DNA of 64,000 nucleotides from Streptomyces sp. NBC_01465 (GTDB lineage Bacteria > Actinomycetota > Actinomycetes > Streptomycetales > Streptomycetaceae), in assembly GCF_036227325.1 (NCBI RefSeq), contig NZ_CP109467.1, forward strand, positions 4,836,001 through 4,900,000, in the 5' to 3' direction. Below, in pieces: positions 25,001 through 33,815 of the stretch. Within the stretch, counting starts at the first letter, position 1, and each line of letters begins with the position of its first letter. The translations under genes were made by a program, and so were the position numbers. A model generated the notes under the pieces. The model saw nothing but the letters and a program-made list of their open reading frames with translations, made no database searches and had not been told where the DNA came from.

Positions 25001-28000
25001 ATGGGTCCCGGACGGCCGTCCATGCAGGATCTGATCCGGCGCCGCAGGCATGCGGGCTTCGTCGGACGGCGCGACGAACTCGCCGCGTACCGCGACAACT
25101 TCACCCTCCCCCCGGAGGACGAACGCCACCGCTTCCTCTTCCACGTCCACGGTACGGCGGGCGTCGGCAAGACGTCGCTCGTGCGCCGGCTCGAGGAGTC
25201 GGCGCGCGAGCACGGGGCGCTCGTCGCGTACGTGGACGAGGCGGTCAACAGCGTGCCCGAGGCGATGGCGGCGATCAGTGCTCAATTCGCCCAGCAGGGA
25301 CATGAGTTCAAGGCGCTGGACCGGCACCTCTCCACCTACCGGCAGCGCCGCCACGAGGCCGAGTCGGCGACCGTCGTCCCCGATCCGGGAGTGCAGGCAC
25401 CCTCGACCGGGTCGATGATCGCCGCGCAGGCGGGGCTCTTCGCCCTGGGCTCGGTGCCCTTCGTCGGGGGCTTCGCCGGGACCGTGCAGCCCACCCAACT
25501 GGCCCAGGGCGCCGACAGGTTGAGGTCAGCGCTCAGCGCCCGCCTCCGCAACCAGGACGACGTGCAGCTGGTCATGGACCCGCTCCAGGTGCTGACCCCG
25601 GTGTTGGTCCACGAGCTGGCCGATGCGGCGTCGTCCGTCCCCTGGATCGCGCTCTTCTTCGACACGTACGAACGCACGGGCCCGCTCCTCGACCGGTGGC
25701 TCCGTGATCTGATGACCAGCGACCGCTACGGCTCGCTCCCCGCCAACGTCGTCGTCACGCTCGCCGGGCAGGGTGCCCTCGACGCGCGCGTCTGGGCGGA
25801 CTACCTCGATGTGGTCGAGGACATGCCGCTTGAGCGGTTCACCGAGGAGGAGGCCCGCCGGCTCCTGACCGGCAAGGGCATCACGGACGAACGGGTGGTG
25901 GAGGTCGTCCTGCGCCTCTCCGGCCGCCTCCCGGTCCTGGTCAGCGCCCTGGCCGAGAACCAGCCCACGGACCCCGAAGCGGTCGGCGACCCCAGCGGCA
26001 CGGCGGTCGAGCGGTTCCTGAAGTGGGAGAGCGACCCGGTGCGCAGGGCGGCGGCCCTGGCGGGCGCGCTGCCGCGCGAGCTGAACGACGACGTCTTCCG
26101 GGTGGCGGTCGAGGCCGAAGGCGGCGAACTCTTCGACTGGCTCCGGGAGTTGCCGTTCGTCCGCGACCGGTCGGGCCGCGCCCAGTACCACGACGTGGTC
26201 CGCACGGCGATGCTGCGCCTGCAGCGCGCGCAGTCGCCGCGCCGCTGGAGGGAGGCGCACACCCGGCTGGCCGGGGCGTTCGGCAGGTGGTGCGAGGAGG
26301 CCGGGGCGGGGCTGGACGAGGAGACGCGGCGGACCAGCCGCACCTGGAGCGAACTGCGCCTCGAGGAGGCGTACCACCAGCTCTGCGCGAGCCCGCGCAC
26401 CGCACTGCCCGTCGTGCTGCGGGAGCTGGTGGACGTCTGTGACACGGGCGGCGACCAGGTCCCGCACTGGGTCCGCATGATCGCCGATGCCGGTGAGGAC
26501 TCCGGGGCGGCCGAGGTGGCGGAGTGGGGCGCGCTCTGCACGCAGGCCCTGGCCGAGGAAGCGACAGGGGCGACGGCGATCGTGACGGCCCTCCTGAACG
26601 GGGCGGAGTTCGATACCGAGGGGCGCACCACCGCCCTGCTCGTCCGCGCCCGGGACTTCCGCGAAGACGGGGCGTACGCCCGAGCTCTGCGCGATTACGA
26701 GGCGGCGCTCGCCCTGACCCCCGACAGCGCGCGGGCCTTCGGCGGACGGGGCGTCAGCCGCAAGATGACGAAGGACTTCGAGGGGGCGCTGGCCGACCTC
26801 GACCGCTCCCTGGAGCTGGAGGACTACTCAGGGTTCCTGGCTCAGCGCGGCGAACTTCACTGGATCTGCGGCCGCAACGAGGAGGCCGTGGCGGACCTGG
26901 ACCGGGCGTTCGCCGCCGACCCGGAGGAGGGCTGGGTCCTCGCCATGCGGGGGATGGCGGCCGCTGCTGCGGGACGGATCCAGGAGGGGCTCGCGGACCT
27001 GGACCGTGCCGTGGAGCAGTGGCCGGAGTATCTCTGGATCATGGTGCAGCGCGCGAGTACGCGGATCGAATGCCACGACTACGACGGGGCCGCAGTAGAT
27101 CTGGACCGCGCCTTCGAACTCGCGCCGGACTCGGCATGGATCGCCTCGGAGCGCGGCGACGCCCTCCGCCTGATGGAGCGGTACGAGGAGGCCGATGCGG
27201 AGCTGGGCCGTGCGCTCGCACTCCAGCCCGACTACACCTCCGTGCTGGCGAGCCGCGGGGTGGTGCGTAAGAACCTGGACAGGCTGCCGGAGGCGCTGGA
27301 GGACCTGGACCGGGCGATCGGGCTGAAGCCCGACTACACGTGGGCGCTGGTCAATCGTGCCCAGGTGCGGCGTGCGACCGGCGATGAGGCGGGCGCGACG
27401 GCCGACCTGGACCGCGCGGTCGCCGTCGACGAGTCGGGGCGGTCGCTGGCGCAGAGGGGCATCGACCATGTGGATCACGACCGCCACGCGGAGGCGATGG
27501 CCGACTTCGACCTGGCGATCGCACACGACCCGTCCGACAAAATGGCCTGGGCGCACCGCGGGAACGAGCAGGCTCGCCGAGGCCGGTACGCGGAGGCGTT
27601 CGCGGACCTGGACCGGGCGATGGAGATTGACCCGCTGTACCACTGGGCCCTCCTGAAGCGTGCACGCCTTGCGGTCGCCAGGGGCCGGACCGACGTTGCT
27701 TTCGCCGATCTGACACGCTGCGTCGAACTGGGGCACAGCCCAGATTTCGCCCAGCGCCGCCGCGCGGAGCTCCTGCTCATTCTCGACCGGCCGGAGGAGG
27801 CGCTGACGGTGTACTCCGAGGCGGCCCCGACGGGGGAACTCGCGTCGGGGTGGCTGCAGGTGGCGGCCACGGCGCACCGGATGACGGGCAGGTTCGACCT
27901 GGCGGCCGAGTTCGCCCGACAGATGACCGAAGTCGACCCGGTGTGGGGCCGGTTCCAGCAGGCGATGACGTCCATGCGCAGCGAGGAGCCCGAGCAGGCG

Positions 28001-28300
28001 GCCGAGCACTGGCATGCGCTGGAGGACTGCCTGAGGAATCCGCCGCCCGAATCCGCGGCCGACCCGGTCGAACCGGGCCTTGCGATGGCGCACTTCGGGC
28101 TGGGCCGGTTCGAGGAGGGGAACGCCGCGCTCGCGGAGGCGATGGCGGCCACGGGCGACGACGCCCCCGATTGGGAGGACCTGTCGGACTTCGCCGACGC
28201 GCTGACCGAGCTGCGTACGTACTCGGGCATGGACCCGGCTCAGTTCGACGAACCGCTGCGCCGGGTCACGGAGGCCAGGGACGCGATCCTCCGAGCGTGA
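25001..28300 (+). CDS. STAND-type NTPase with TPR array
   Basis: A 1099-aa cytoplasmic protein. Residues 8-35 (LIRRRRHAGFVGRRDELAAY) resemble the start of AAA/STAND modules. Walker A is GTAGVGKTS near residue 50, a Walker B-like hydrophobic strand IALFFDTYER lies near 225, and a winged-helix-like stretch follows to about 400. From about residue 545 there are roughly eleven TPRs of 34 residues with the recurring ADLDRA helix. STAND proteins act as signal-gated switches, and TPR-ended ones occur as regulators and in phage defence. No effector domain is visible at either end. ATG at 25001 has GGGGGAGAGGTGGGG upstream. It stands 49 bp after fbiC. Confidence 0.75.
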   Translation: MGPGRPSMQDLIRRRRHAGFVGRRDELAAYRDNFTLPPEDERHRFLFHVHGTAGVGKTSLVRRLEESAREHGALVAYVDEAVNSVPEAMAAISAQFAQQGHEFKALDRHLSTYRQRRHEAESATVVPDPGVQAPSTGSMIAAQAGLFALGSVPFVGGFAGTVQPTQLAQGADRLRSALSARLRNQDDVQLVMDPLQVLTPVLVHELADAASSVPWIALFFDTYERTGPLLDRWLRDLMTSDRYGSLPANVVVTLAGQGALDARVWADYLDVVEDMPLERFTEEEARRLLTGKGITDERVVEVVLRLSGRLPVLVSALAENQPTDPEAVGDPSGTAVERFLKWESDPVRRAAALAGALPRELNDDVFRVAVEAEGGELFDWLRELPFVRDRSGRAQYHDVVRTAMLRLQRAQSPRRWREAHTRLAGAFGRWCEEAGAGLDEETRRTSRTWSELRLEEAYHQLCASPRTALPVVLRELVDVCDTGGDQVPHWVRMIADAGEDSGAAEVAEWGALCTQALAEEATGATAIVTALLNGAEFDTEGRTTALLVRARDFREDGAYARALRDYEAALALTPDSARAFGGRGVSRKMTKDFEGALADLDRSLELEDYSGFLAQRGELHWICGRNEEAVADLDRAFAADPEEGWVLAMRGMAAAAAGRIQEGLADLDRAVEQWPEYLWIMVQRASTRIECHDYDGAAVDLDRAFELAPDSAWIASERGDALRLMERYEEADAELGRALALQPDYTSVLASRGVVRKNLDRLPEALEDLDRAIGLKPDYTWALVNRAQVRRATGDEAGATADLDRAVAVDESGRSLAQRGIDHVDHDRHAEAMADFDLAIAHDPSDKMAWAHRGNEQARRGRYAEAFADLDRAMEIDPLYHWALLKRARLAVARGRTDVAFADLTRCVELGHSPDFAQRRRAELLLILDRPEEALTVYSEAAPTGELASGWLQVAATAHRMTGRFDLAAEFARQMTEVDPVWGRFQQAMTSMRSEEPEQAAEHWHALEDCLRNPPPESAADPVEPGLAMAHFGLGRFEEGNAALAEAMAATGDDAPDWEDLSDFADALTELRTYSGMDPAQFDEPLRRVTEARDAILRA

Positions 28301-28305
28301 CGTGT

Positions 28306-29358
28306 TCAGCCAACGAGCAACTCGCGCTTCAGCCGGGCCAGTTCGCGCCCGTCGACCCCGATCCCGCTCTTCAGGTACGTACCGAAGGTCCCGTACTTCT
28401 GGGCGACCTCGTCGAAGCCCGAGTTGAGGTACCCGGCCCGCACATCGAGCAGCGGCTTGTACACCGCGGCCTGCGCGGGCGGCATCGACGCGAGGGCGGC
28501 CGCGTTGGCCGCCGCCCGGTAGTCGTTCGACGCCAGGTAGTCGGACATGACCGTCGCGCGCGGCACCCCGAGCGCGGTGAGCAGCGCGGCGTTGTTCCAC
28601 CCCGTACGGTCCTTGCCTGCCGTGCAGTGGAAGACCACCGCGCGCGAGGACGAGGCCTTCGCGATCCCGTCGAAGACCTCGCTGTACGCGGCCTGCGCCG
28701 AACCCCCGCTCACCATGAACTTCTCGCCGTCCGTCATCATCTTCACCGCGTCCGCCTCGGTCGACGGCATCGTCGTGTACGTCGGCGACCCGGCCAGCAC
28801 GTCCGCGACCACGCCCTTCGCGCCGGCCGGCAGCCTGTCGGGGGCGGCGGTGCGCTCGCTCACCATGCGGAGGTCGAAGACCGTACGGATGTGGAGGCGG
28901 CGCAGCTTCGCCAGATCGCCCGCGGTCAGCTTGTCGAGCGCGTCCGAGCGGTAGATCTCGCCCATCTTGACCCAGTGGCCGTCGGCGGTCCGATAGCCGC
29001 CCGCGTCACGGAAGTTGACCGCGCCGTCGAGCCTGACGAGCCGGTCGGCGAGGTGCAGGGACCCGCCCCGCTCCGGCACCAGGTCGAACCACTGGCGGTC
29101 GGCGGCGGGCAGCCCCCGTACGGTGACCGACCCCGAGGCGCCGCCTCGCGCCACCACGTGCCCGTTGGCGCGGATCGCGACGCCGCGCACGCCGGGGGCC
29201 TTCCACTCGACGGTGTACGCACCGTCCTTGCCCGCCGTGACCTGGGCGGCGGTGAAGGGGATGGAACGGTGCGGGGAGTGGGCCGAGGCGGCGGGGGCGC
29301 CGGCCGCGACGGCGAGTGCGGCGGCCAGCAGATACGCGGGGGTCTTGATTCGCTTCAT
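28306..29358 (-). CDS. secreted tyrosine/serine phosphatase (Y_phosphatase3 type)
   Basis: A 350-aa exported enzyme. Signal peptide MKRIKTPAYLLAAALAVAAGAPAASA. An Ig-like N-terminal region runs to about residue 120, then NFRDAGGYRTADG, typical of the bacterial dual-specificity class. The P-loop is HCTAGKDRTGW near 246, holding the Cys nucleophile and Arg of the CX5R motif with the extra Asp seen in this class. Members dephosphorylate phosphotyrosine or phosphoinositides. Acting outside the cell, it might target host or extracellular phosphoesters. Convergent with the NTPase gene, only 5 bp apart. Confidence 0.85.
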   Translation of the reverse strand: MKRIKTPAYLLAAALAVAAGAPAASAHSPHRSIPFTAAQVTAGKDGAYTVEWKAPGVRGVAIRANGHVVARGGASGSVTVRGLPAADRQWFDLVPERGGSLHLADRLVRLDGAVNFRDAGGYRTADGHWVKMGEIYRSDALDKLTAGDLAKLRRLHIRTVFDLRMVSERTAAPDRLPAGAKGVVADVLAGSPTYTTMPSTEADAVKMMTDGEKFMVSGGSAQAAYSEVFDGIAKASSSRAVVFHCTAGKDRTGWNNAALLTALGVPRATVMSDYLASNDYRAAANAAALASMPPAQAAVYKPLLDVRAGYLNSGFDEVAQKYGTFGTYLKSGIGVDGRELARLKRELLVG

Positions 29359-29437
29359 GGGGCGGATGTTTCGCGCCCTGCACGAACCACCGGTGAACTG
29401 CGGTCAAAACCGGCCTGAAGTGCGAAGGTTCACATGA

Positions 29438-29459
29438 CGATCGCGCTCTTAAGCGATCG
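29438..29459. promoter_or_regulatory. inverted repeat upstream of the ADP-ribosylglycohydrolase gene
   Basis: CGATCGC, 8-bp spacer GCTCTTAA, GCGATCG, a perfect 7-bp repeat in the divergent intergenic region, 26 bp before the + strand start. It may be an operator. Confidence 0.4.
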
Positions 29460-29485
29460 CAGCCGGTCGATTAAAGTGCTTCGCC

Positions 29486-30613
29486 ATGAGCGCATCAGCC
29501 GTCGCCACCGCCACGCCCCTCTGGGGCAGGGCCGAGCAGCAGGACTTCCGCAGCCGCGTCCGGGGGTGCCTGATCGGTGGTGCGCTCGGCGATGCGCTCG
29601 GCGCTCCCGTCGCCGGGCTCCCCCTGGACGCGATACGCGAGGCTCACGGCCCCGAGGGTGTCAGCGACCTGGCGCCCGCGTACGGGAGACGCGGGGCGGT
29701 CACCTCCGTCACCCAGCAGACCCTCTTCACCGTTGACGGCCTCATACGCGCCCAGGTCCGCCGCGACACCGGCGCCTGGCACCCGCCCACCGACGTCCAC
29801 CGCGCCCACCTCCGCTGGGCGGCGACGCAGAGCGACTGGGGCCCCGACGAGCGCCGCAAGGACAACGGCTGGCTGGCGCAGGAGGAGTGGCTGTACGTAC
29901 GCCGCGACCCCTCGCGCCACTGCCTGACGGGCCTGGGCGACGACACGATGGGCACCCTCGAAACCCCCAAGAACCCCACCGCACGCGACGCGTCGGCCCT
30001 CGCCCGCTCGGCCCCCTTCGGCCTGCTCGTCGGCTGGGACCCGAGCCTCGTCTTCCAACTGGCCGTGGAATGCGCCACGCAGACGCACGGCCACCCCACC
30101 GGCTACCTCAGCGCGGGCGCGTACGCGGTCATCGTGCACGCCCTGGCCCGCGCCGAGACCCTGGACGCCGCCGTCCAGCGCGCCCTGGCGCAACTCGCGC
30201 CCCGCCCGGGCCACCAACCGGTCACCGAGGCGCTCCAGCACGCGCTGGGTGCCGTACGACAGGGCATGCCGAACCCGGAGCGCGTCGAGTCCCTGGGCGG
30301 CGGCGAGGTGGCCGAGGAGGCCCTCGCCATCGGGGTGTACTGCGCGCTGGTGGGCGAGGACGTACGCCACGGCCTGCGCCTGGCGGCGAACCACGGCGGC
30401 CCCTCCCCGGCGACGGCCGCGATCTGCGGCTCCCTGCTGGGAGCCCTGCACGGCGAGACGGCACTGCCCCCGGCCTGGCTGGCGGAACTGGAGGGCAGAG
30501 CAACGGTCCTGGAACTGGCGGACGATTTCGCCATGGAAATGACGCAGGGCCCGGCCCTGCACGGCCCGGCGGTCTCGTCCCCGGGCTGGCTGGCGCGCTA
30601 CCCGCGGGGCTGA
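29486..30613 (+). CDS. ADP-ribosylglycohydrolase-family protein
   Basis: A 375-aa member of the DraG/ARH fold, which removes ADP-ribose from proteins using two Mg ions. Seen: GCLIGGALGDALGAPVAGLPLDAI (residues about 29-52), the standard N-terminal signature, and LRLAANHGGPSPATAAICGSLLGALHG near 297-323. The usual C-terminal metal motif is GDSDSTAA(I)xG; here the Asp pair is replaced by NHGGPSPATAA, so the second metal site looks altered. It may be an inactive or re-purposed binder. ATG at 29486 lies beyond an inverted repeat. Divergent from the phosphatase. Confidence 0.8.
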   Translation: MSASAVATATPLWGRAEQQDFRSRVRGCLIGGALGDALGAPVAGLPLDAIREAHGPEGVSDLAPAYGRRGAVTSVTQQTLFTVDGLIRAQVRRDTGAWHPPTDVHRAHLRWAATQSDWGPDERRKDNGWLAQEEWLYVRRDPSRHCLTGLGDDTMGTLETPKNPTARDASALARSAPFGLLVGWDPSLVFQLAVECATQTHGHPTGYLSAGAYAVIVHALARAETLDAAVQRALAQLAPRPGHQPVTEALQHALGAVRQGMPNPERVESLGGGEVAEEALAIGVYCALVGEDVRHGLRLAANHGGPSPATAAICGSLLGALHGETALPPAWLAELEGRATVLELADDFAMEMTQGPALHGPAVSSPGWLARYPRG

Positions 30614-30700
30614 ACCGGCACCCGCTATCCGGGGCCGCTGCGCCACCCCACCCGCGTGTCCGCTGGCCAGCGCATACGCGACCCGGCCAAGGTCGACCCC

Positions 30701-30934
30701 ATGAACGCACCCCGCATGATCACCGCCCCCCTGCTCGCCCTGGCCCTCGTCGGAATCGGTGCGGGTGCCGCCGCCGCGGCCGAGCCCGTCCCGCAGGGTC
30801 AGTCCACGAACACCACCTGGTTCGCGTACGCCCCGCTCTGCGAAGAGGACTTCGACTGCCCGTCGCAGCCGGTCGCCCCCGGCCAGGGCGGCCTCGTCGA
30901 CAACAGCACGTCGGCGGACACCTCGGTCCTCTGA
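30701..30934 (+). CDS. 77-aa secreted small protein
   Basis: Signal peptide MNAPRMITAPLLALALVGIGAGAAAAA, leaving about 50 residues: polar, with two Cys (LCEEDFDC), which could form one disulfide, and no other recognisable motif. ATG at 30701. The longer in-frame start at 30656 would place charged residues before the signal and is rejected. It is followed by a strong terminator. Unknown function. Confidence 0.6.
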   Translation: MNAPRMITAPLLALALVGIGAGAAAAAEPVPQGQSTNTTWFAYAPLCEEDFDCPSQPVAPGQGGLVDNSTSADTSVL

Positions 30935-30958
30935 CGCACACCGCACACCGCACACGGA

Positions 30959-30990
30959 GGAGCCCGCCCCCAGCACCGGGGGCGGGCTCC
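30959..30990. terminator. bidirectional hairpin terminator
   Basis: Perfect 13-bp arms GGAGCCCGCCCCC and GGGGGCGGGCTCC around AGCACC, between the convergent secreted-peptide and symporter genes. Confidence 0.85.
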
Positions 30991-31019
30991 TTCACGTACA
31001 GACGTACAACCAACCCCCG

Positions 31020-32603
31020 CTAGCTGCCCGCGCCCTCGCGCCCCAGCACCTTCGCGTCCCCCGCCTCCGCAGGAGCCGGCACCGCTGCCGCGGCGGCCGC
31101 GTCCGGGCCGTCCCCGTCCGAGTTGATCGTCGCGATGATCGCGTCGCGCTCCGGGGTGTCCTCCGGCTTGATGAAGCCGATGACGATGTACAGCACCAGC
31201 GAGATCGCCAGCGGAAGCGCCACCTGGTACTGCAGCGCGACGTCCGTCTTCGCCGAACCGTCCATGTTGTAGTTGGTGAAGAAGAACGCCAGCAGACCGG
31301 CCGCCCAGCTGGTGAGCGCCGCCGTAGGGCCGGACTTACGGAACTGCCGCAGCAGACCCAGCATGAACGGGATCGCGATCGGCCCCATCAGACCGGCGAC
31401 CCACTTGATGACGACGGTGATGATGTCCTTGAAGGTCGGCGAGTTGATCTGGGTGGCGAGCGCCATCGACAGACCCAGGAAGGACAGCGTGGAGACCCGC
31501 GCCGCCAGCAGCGCGGCCCGGTTGGACCACTCGCGTGCAGACTTCGAGAAGGCGGGCGCGATGTCACGGGTGAAGACGGCGGAGATCGCGTTGGCGTCCG
31601 AGGAGCACATGGCCATCGTGTGCGAGAAGAACCCGACCACAACGAGCCCCAGCAGCCCGTGCGGCAGCAGCTGCTCGGTCATCAGCGCGTACGAGTCGGA
31701 CGCGTCCGGCTTCTTCGCCTGGACGAGCAGCGGGGCGACCCACATCGGGAAGAAGAGAACCGCCGGCCAGACCAGCCACAGGATCGCCGAGAGCCGCGCG
31801 GACCGCGTGGCCTCGCGTGCGCTGCTGGTGGCCATGTAGCGCTGGGCCTGGTTCCACATGCCGCCGTTGTACTCGAAGGTCTTGATGAAGAGGTACGCGA
31901 TGAGGAAGGTCAGCGTGTACGGGCCGGCCGTCGGGTGCGTGTGCCCGCTCGGCAGCTTGTCCCAGACGGTCCAGAGCGAGGAGAACCCGCCGAGCTTGCT
32001 CATGGCGGTGACCAGCATCGCGATACCGGCGAGCAGCTGGATGACGAACTGCCCGAGCTCGGTGAGCGCATCGGCCCAGAGCCCGCCGACCGTGCAGTAG
32101 ACGGCCGTGATGGCGCCGGTGATGAAGATGCCCTGGGTGATGGTGATGCCAGTGAACACCGAGAGCAGGGTCGCGATGGCGGCCCACTTGGCGCCGACGT
32201 CCACGATCTTCAGCAGCAGACCGGACCAGGCGAGCGCCTGCTGGGTCTGGATGTTGTAGCGGTTCTTCAGGTACTCGAGCGGCGATGCGACGTGCAGTCG
32301 CGAGCGCAGCCGGTTGAGCCGGGGCGCGAAGAGCTTGGCGCCGATGCCGATGCCGATGGCGATCGGCAGCGACCAGGTCACGAAGGACGTGACGCCGAAG
32401 GTGTACGCGATGCCGGCGTAGCCGGTGAACATCACCGCGCTGTAGCCGGACATGTGGTGCGAGATGCCCGCGAGCCACCACGGCATCTTGCCGCCGGCCG
32501 TGAAGAAGTCGGAGACGTTGTCCACACGCTTGTGGGACCAGACACCGATCGCGATCATCACGCCGAAGTAAGCGATGAGCACGACCCAGTCGAGACTGTT
32601 CAC
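31020..32603 (-). CDS. sodium:solute symporter (SSS family)
   Basis: A 527-aa membrane carrier with about 13 helices. Family landmarks: the first helix DWVVLIAYFGVMIAIGVW, DFFTAGGKMPWWLAGISHHMSGYSAVMFTG, and the SSS signature region around YCTVGGLWADALTELGQFVIQLLAG. GTG at 32603 follows GGAAGGGGGCACA and is preferred over an ATG at 32666, which would add a polar tail before helix 1. Substrates in the family include sugars, amino acids and organic acids. It lies between a terminator and the second block of operator-controlled catabolic genes, so it could import the catabolic substrate, though no operator copy precedes it. Confidence 0.88.
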   Translation of the reverse strand: MNSLDWVVLIAYFGVMIAIGVWSHKRVDNVSDFFTAGGKMPWWLAGISHHMSGYSAVMFTGYAGIAYTFGVTSFVTWSLPIAIGIGIGAKLFAPRLNRLRSRLHVASPLEYLKNRYNIQTQQALAWSGLLLKIVDVGAKWAAIATLLSVFTGITITQGIFITGAITAVYCTVGGLWADALTELGQFVIQLLAGIAMLVTAMSKLGGFSSLWTVWDKLPSGHTHPTAGPYTLTFLIAYLFIKTFEYNGGMWNQAQRYMATSSAREATRSARLSAILWLVWPAVLFFPMWVAPLLVQAKKPDASDSYALMTEQLLPHGLLGLVVVGFFSHTMAMCSSDANAISAVFTRDIAPAFSKSAREWSNRAALLAARVSTLSFLGLSMALATQINSPTFKDIITVVIKWVAGLMGPIAIPFMLGLLRQFRKSGPTAALTSWAAGLLAFFFTNYNMDGSAKTDVALQYQVALPLAISLVLYIVIGFIKPEDTPERDAIIATINSDGDGPDAAAAAAVPAPAEAGDAKVLGREGAGS

Positions 32604-32951
32604 TGTGCCCCCTTCCAGGGGTCCGCCTGCTGAACGATGAGGCGCACTTCGCCAGTACGTCATCAAGGCGGTTGCCCCCGTGCGGGAGTGGGGACTTCAG
32701 GGATTGAACCCCCTGTTCGGAGGGTCGGTCAAGACCTCTCGCGATCACAGATATGAACGCAGATCACAAAGCAGAACGATTTTACTTGCTCTTGACCTCT
32801 GTCCTGGTTGCCCTTGGGGTGACGCGGGCCACACCATGAGCGGGCACTTCGCCAGACGCAGCACAGCGGTAACCGCAACGAAACGACCGCCCGGGATGCG
32901 GGTCCCGAGCGGCCGAAGTGAGGAGAGTCCAAACTGCCCCAACTGTCCGAC
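32604..32951 (-). promoter_or_regulatory. 348-bp gene-free region upstream of the symporter, with a direct repeat
   Basis: No plausible gene. It contains the heptamer GATCACA twice, at 32743-32749 and 32762-32768, 19 bp apart (TGTGATC on the symporter strand), inside a relatively AT-rich patch with GATTTTACTTGCTCTTGACC nearby. Two same-direction half-sites of this form could bind a Crp- or GntR-like protein. No clear terminator for the SDR gene is visible. Confidence 0.45.
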
Positions 32952-33734
32952 TTAACGCATGAGTTCCCCCGCGTTCACCAGCAGCGACTGCCCGGTGATC
33001 GCCCTCGCCCGGTCGGAGGCCAGGAAAGCGGCGGCCTCCGCCACATCCCCGTCCGTGGCCAGCTCCGGCAGCGCCATCCGCTTCGTCAGCCGGGCCAGGA
33101 CCTCTTCCTCGGGCACACCCTCGGTGTGCGCCGTGAACTGTACGAAGGCCTGCACCGGCGGACCCCACATCCAGCCGGGCAGCACCGTGTTCACCCGGAT
33201 CCGCTGCGGCCCCAGCTCGCGCGCCAGGGAGTACATCGCCGAGGTGAGCGCCCCCTTGGACGCCGCGTACGCCGCCTGGTGCACCTCTGACGGTGCCGCC
33301 ACCGACGACTGCGTCCCTACGATGACGACCGAGCCGCCCCGCTCCTTGAGCCCCGGCAGGCAGGCCCTGGTCATCCGCAGCGTGCCCAGCAGATTGACGT
33401 CGACGACGCCCTTCCAGGTCTCGAAGTCCGCGTCCGCGAGCCCCCCGAAGTAGCTGTCCCAGGCGGCGACATGGACCACCGCGTCGATCCGCCCGAACTT
33501 CTCCGTGGCGAGCGCGGCCAGCGCCTCGCACTGCGCCTCGTCGGTGATGTCCGTGGAGCGGTACGCGGTGTGCGTGCCCTCCGGATCGATCTCGGCGGCG
33601 GCCTTGGCGAGGACCGACTCGGTCCGCGCACCGAGGACGGCATTGCCCCCGTCCCGTACGACAGTTGCCGCGACCTGATGGCCGAGCCCGGCCCCGACGC
33701 CCGACACGATGACGGTCTTCCCTGCGAGGAGCAT
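32952..33734 (-). CDS. SDR family oxidoreductase
   Basis: A 260-aa short-chain dehydrogenase. The cofactor loop SGVGAGLGHQVA (residues about 11-22) and GARTES after the second strand (Arg suggests NADP) are present. NNAG is replaced by VHVAAWD. The catalytic Ser is in VGTQSSVAA, with Tyr/Lys in AAYAASKGAL. ATG at 33734 lies 29 bp from operator copy 6, which it shares with the divergent dimeric-barrel gene. By location and operator it belongs to the dispersed catabolic regulon and probably oxidises a hydroxyl intermediate. Confidence 0.85.
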   Translation of the reverse strand: MLLAGKTVIVSGVGAGLGHQVAATVVRDGGNAVLGARTESVLAKAAAEIDPEGTHTAYRSTDITDEAQCEALAALATEKFGRIDAVVHVAAWDSYFGGLADADFETWKGVVDVNLLGTLRMTRACLPGLKERGGSVVIVGTQSSVAAPSEVHQAAYAASKGALTSAMYSLARELGPQRIRVNTVLPGWMWGPPVQAFVQFTAHTEGVPEEEVLARLTKRMALPELATDGDVAEAAAFLASDRARAITGQSLLVNAGELMR

Positions 33735-33763
33735 TCGGTCGCCTCCCGGCTATGGCAGTTCTT

Positions 33764-33778
33764 CTGACGGACCGTCAG
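33764..33778. promoter_or_regulatory. operator copy 6, CTGACGGACCGTCAG
   Basis: The most symmetric copy: seven-base arms CTGACGG and CCGTCAG around a single A. It lies between divergent start codons at 33734 and 33816 and probably controls both. Confidence 0.78.
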
Positions 33779-33815
33779 AGTAGGTCCGTCCGGAGGAGGA
33801 AGGAAGGGAAGCGAC

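Noticed and set aside
30759..32633. A 624-codon + strand frame opposite the symporter
   Set aside because: It crosses a strong terminator and an opposing membrane-protein gene with clear helices.
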